Part shown: one piece after another, positions 15,185 to 16,721 of the stretch
Position numbering within the stretch: the stretch's first letter is position 1
Layout of the letters: every line of letters starts with the position of its first letter
Source of the DNA: Nanobdellota archaeon
Lineage (GTDB): Archaea > Thermoproteota > Nitrososphaeria > Nitrososphaerales > Nitrosopumilaceae
Direction: 5' to 3'
Assembly: GCA_012030815.1 (NCBI GenBank)
Contig: JAAUVF010000002.1
Span: 1-16,721, forward strand
Length of the DNA stretch: 16,721 bases
Made by a program: the position numbers and the translations under genes
The notes under the pieces: model-generated
Told to the model about the DNA's origin: nothing
Databases searched by the model: none
The model's input: the letters and a program-made list of their open reading frames with translations, nothing else

Positions 15185-16721
15185 AGCACAAAATATTGTG
15201 ATTCAGGATGATGTACAACAATTGCAGCGGTTGATTGTTCAGGAATTATTTGTCCAGATTCAGTTAATGTCATTCCAGATTTTTCTGGTTCCAAAAGTTT
15301 CCAAACTAGTTGATGTTGCATCACATCAGGACAACTTGGAAAACCCCAACTATATCTAAGACCTCCTTTTTCTCCTAGTTTGAACTCAGATTTTATTTTA
15401 CGATTTATCCATTCGGCTAACGCCTCAGCTACTTCAACTGCTAAACCATGCAAGTAGTATGCATCAGTATACTTGTCTTCTTGATTCCATTTTTCTATAA
15501 TATCTGAAACTTTGGTTCCAACTGTAACTGCTTGAAATGCAACAATATCATCTTCTCCAAAATAATCAGTAAGACAAAGATGCTGAGATTTAGTAGAACG
15601 TGGAAAATTAAATTCAACGCTTTCACAATTTGGACTATCAACTATGAGCTTTCCATCTTTATTATGACATGTAAAAAATCCATAAACAATTTCAGGTTCA
15701 AATAATTTTTCTCTAATAATTCGAATTTTCCATTCATTTAACAATATTTCATGATCTGCTTCAGAATCAGATCCTGCTTTTCCACGTAACCCCCAAGAGA
15801 GTTTGAATAATGATTTTTTATCAATCAATTCCCAAACTTCAGCCATTTTTATTTGATCAGATTTCAATCTTATTGGAGTTCCAACAATTTTAGGAGTTAT
15901 TGGAACGACTGGTTTGGTTTCACTTTTTGGAAGAGTTGAGGGATCAACTGGAGCAGTAGACTTGTCTTTCCAGTTTTCAAGTTTCTCCTTCCATTGGGTT
16001 AAAAATTTGGATTTTTCATTTGAAACTATTGTATCCATAGTTTTTAGACCTTCAAACATGGTATTACAGTAAAATACTCCAGATTCGTAAATGCCATCTT
16101 CTTTTGCAATTCTATTGATGTAATTACTATTGATTGCAGCGCCACCACATAGAATTGGAATACCCATATTGTTTTTTCTTGCATGTTCTACAAAATATTG
16201 CATTTGTTTTGATGTGGAAACTAAAAGTGCAGATAATCCTATAGCGTCAGGATGTACTTCATCTATTTTTTCTAAGAATTTTTGCAATGGCACCTGCTTT
16301 CCAAGATCATAAACAGTGTAACCATTATTTTGAAAGATTGTTTTAACTAAATTCTTTCCAATATCATGGACATCACCATAAACTGTTCCAAGTACAAGTT
16401 TTCCTTTTGATGTACCTTCTTCTTTAACTAGGTATTTTTCTAATTCCCCTACTGCTGCCTTCATACATTCAGCAGATTTGAGAACAAATGGTAGAATTAA
16501 TTCTCCTGAACCAAATTTATCACCAACTTCTTTCATTGCAGAAAGTAAGTCCTCGTTTAGTGTTTTGATTGCACCTTCATGAGTAATTTCAGGAGGCACA
16601 TTCAAAGAAAGAATGCCATCATGTTCTTTAATGATATTACTTTTACCAATCTTTTCTGCAATTGCAGAGACAACATCGTTTTGAATTCCATCTTTAAGTC
16701 TATTTACAATTCTAAAATTTG
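15181..16721 (-). CDS. metH: Cobalamin-dependent methionine synthase, C-terminal part (5' end outside window)
   Basis: MetH methylates homocysteine from methyl-folate via methylcobalamin. The visible part starts inside the protein: the helical cap (FGSGELILPFVLKSAECMKA), the B12-binding Rossmann domain with the axial histidine in GDVHDIGKN (codon 16366-16368) and ILCGGAAINS, a Pro/Lys linker, and the AdoMet-binding reactivation domain ending with RYSWGFPSCPD, VWKLLEPEKSGMTLTESG and HHPESQYF. A TTG at 16605 could be mistaken for a start, but the frame continues upstream to the window edge with normal MetH sequence (VNRLKDGIQNDVV, KEHDGILSLNVPPEITHEG). The homocysteine and folate domains lie beyond the edge or in a separate gene. 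Frame intact; its stop overlaps that of the reductase gene. Confidence 0.95.
   Translation of the reverse strand, partial: NFRIVNRLKDGIQNDVVSAIAEKIGKSNIIKEHDGILSLNVPPEITHEGAIKTLNEDLLSAMKEVGDKFGSGELILPFVLKSAECMKAAVGELEKYLVKEEGTSKGKLVLGTVYGDVHDIGKNLVKTIFQNNGYTVYDLGKQVPLQKFLEKIDEVHPDAIGLSALLVSTSKQMQYFVEHARKNNMGIPILCGGAAINSNYINRIAKEDGIYESGVFYCNTMFEGLKTMDTIVSNEKSKFLTQWKEKLENWKDKSTAPVDPSTLPKSETKPVVPITPKIVGTPIRLKSDQIKMAEVWELIDKKSLFKLSWGLRGKAGSDSEADHEILLNEWKIRIIREKLFEPEIVYGFFTCHNKDGKLIVDSPNCESVEFNFPRSTKSQHLCLTDYFGEDDIVAFQAVTVGTKVSDIIEKWNQEDKYTDAYYLHGLAVEVAEALAEWINRKIKSEFKLGEKGGLRYSWGFPSCPDVMQHQLVWKLLEPEKSGMTLTESGQIIPEQSTAAIVVHHPESQYFVL

Noticed and set aside
16603..16605. TTG as the start of metH
   Set aside because: The same frame continues upstream to the window edge with typical MetH sequence, so the gene is simply cut by the window.

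Overview
The window comes from a marine-type ammonia-oxidising archaeon (Nitrososphaeria/Thaumarchaeota, Nitrosopumilus-like). The evidence is strong A+T richness, archaeal/eukaryal ribosomal proteins (L15e, L31e, L39e), a thaumarchaeal NirK-type multicopper oxidase, a GTPase-degenerate FtsZ-like protein, a CDKAL1-type tRNA methylthiotransferase, several secreted lineage-typical surface proteins, and short TATA-like boxes about 25-30 nt upstream of start codons (nearly leaderless genes).

Layout. 1-1966 (minus): an operon of a small HEAT-repeat protein that looks like one half of deoxyhypusine hydroxylase, then a large extracellular Kazal/duplicated-domain/cupredoxin protein that leaves the window on the left. 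2070-2732 (plus): a thioredoxin-fold CxxC protein. 2735-3290 (minus): three small genes (75 aa, a 25-aa membrane peptide, a 47-aa ribbon-helix-helix protein). 3375-4644 (minus): L15e followed after 1 nt by a secreted CFI-box membrane-anchored protein. 4853-6005 (plus): a secreted protein with two WVKN/AGWW-type motifs and a membrane-anchored protein of unknown function. 6007-6858 (minus): a signal-anchored surface protein with a Pro/Glu repeat stalk. 6957-9374 (minus): serA and nirK. 9485-13141 (plus): fumC, the tRNA methylthiotransferase and the FtsZ-like protein. 13133-14363 (minus): L39e-L31e, preceded by a CoA-pyrophosphatase-type Nudix gene. 14438-16721: methylene-THF reductase (plus) converging on cobalamin-dependent methionine synthase metH (minus, 5' end outside the window), whose stop codons overlap.

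How the genes work together. NirK and the cupredoxin proteins belong to the copper-based extracytoplasmic redox chemistry of ammonia oxidisers. The reductase makes methyl-THF for MetH, giving a methionine module. Two or three surface proteins share a beta-rich domain. Three genes serve the ribosome, and one modifies tRNA.

The dominant anomaly is technical. At least twelve single-base indels, eleven of them one-base losses and nearly all in short A/T homopolymers, interrupt nine genes, including ones expected to be essential (L39e, serA, fumC). Each is repaired by one base to give a normal family-like protein. I read these as sequence or assembly errors, not pseudogenes. No tRNA, rRNA, CRISPR array, insertion sequence or integrase gene was seen. 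The best candidate for new biology is the half-length DOHH-like protein at 1478-1966.
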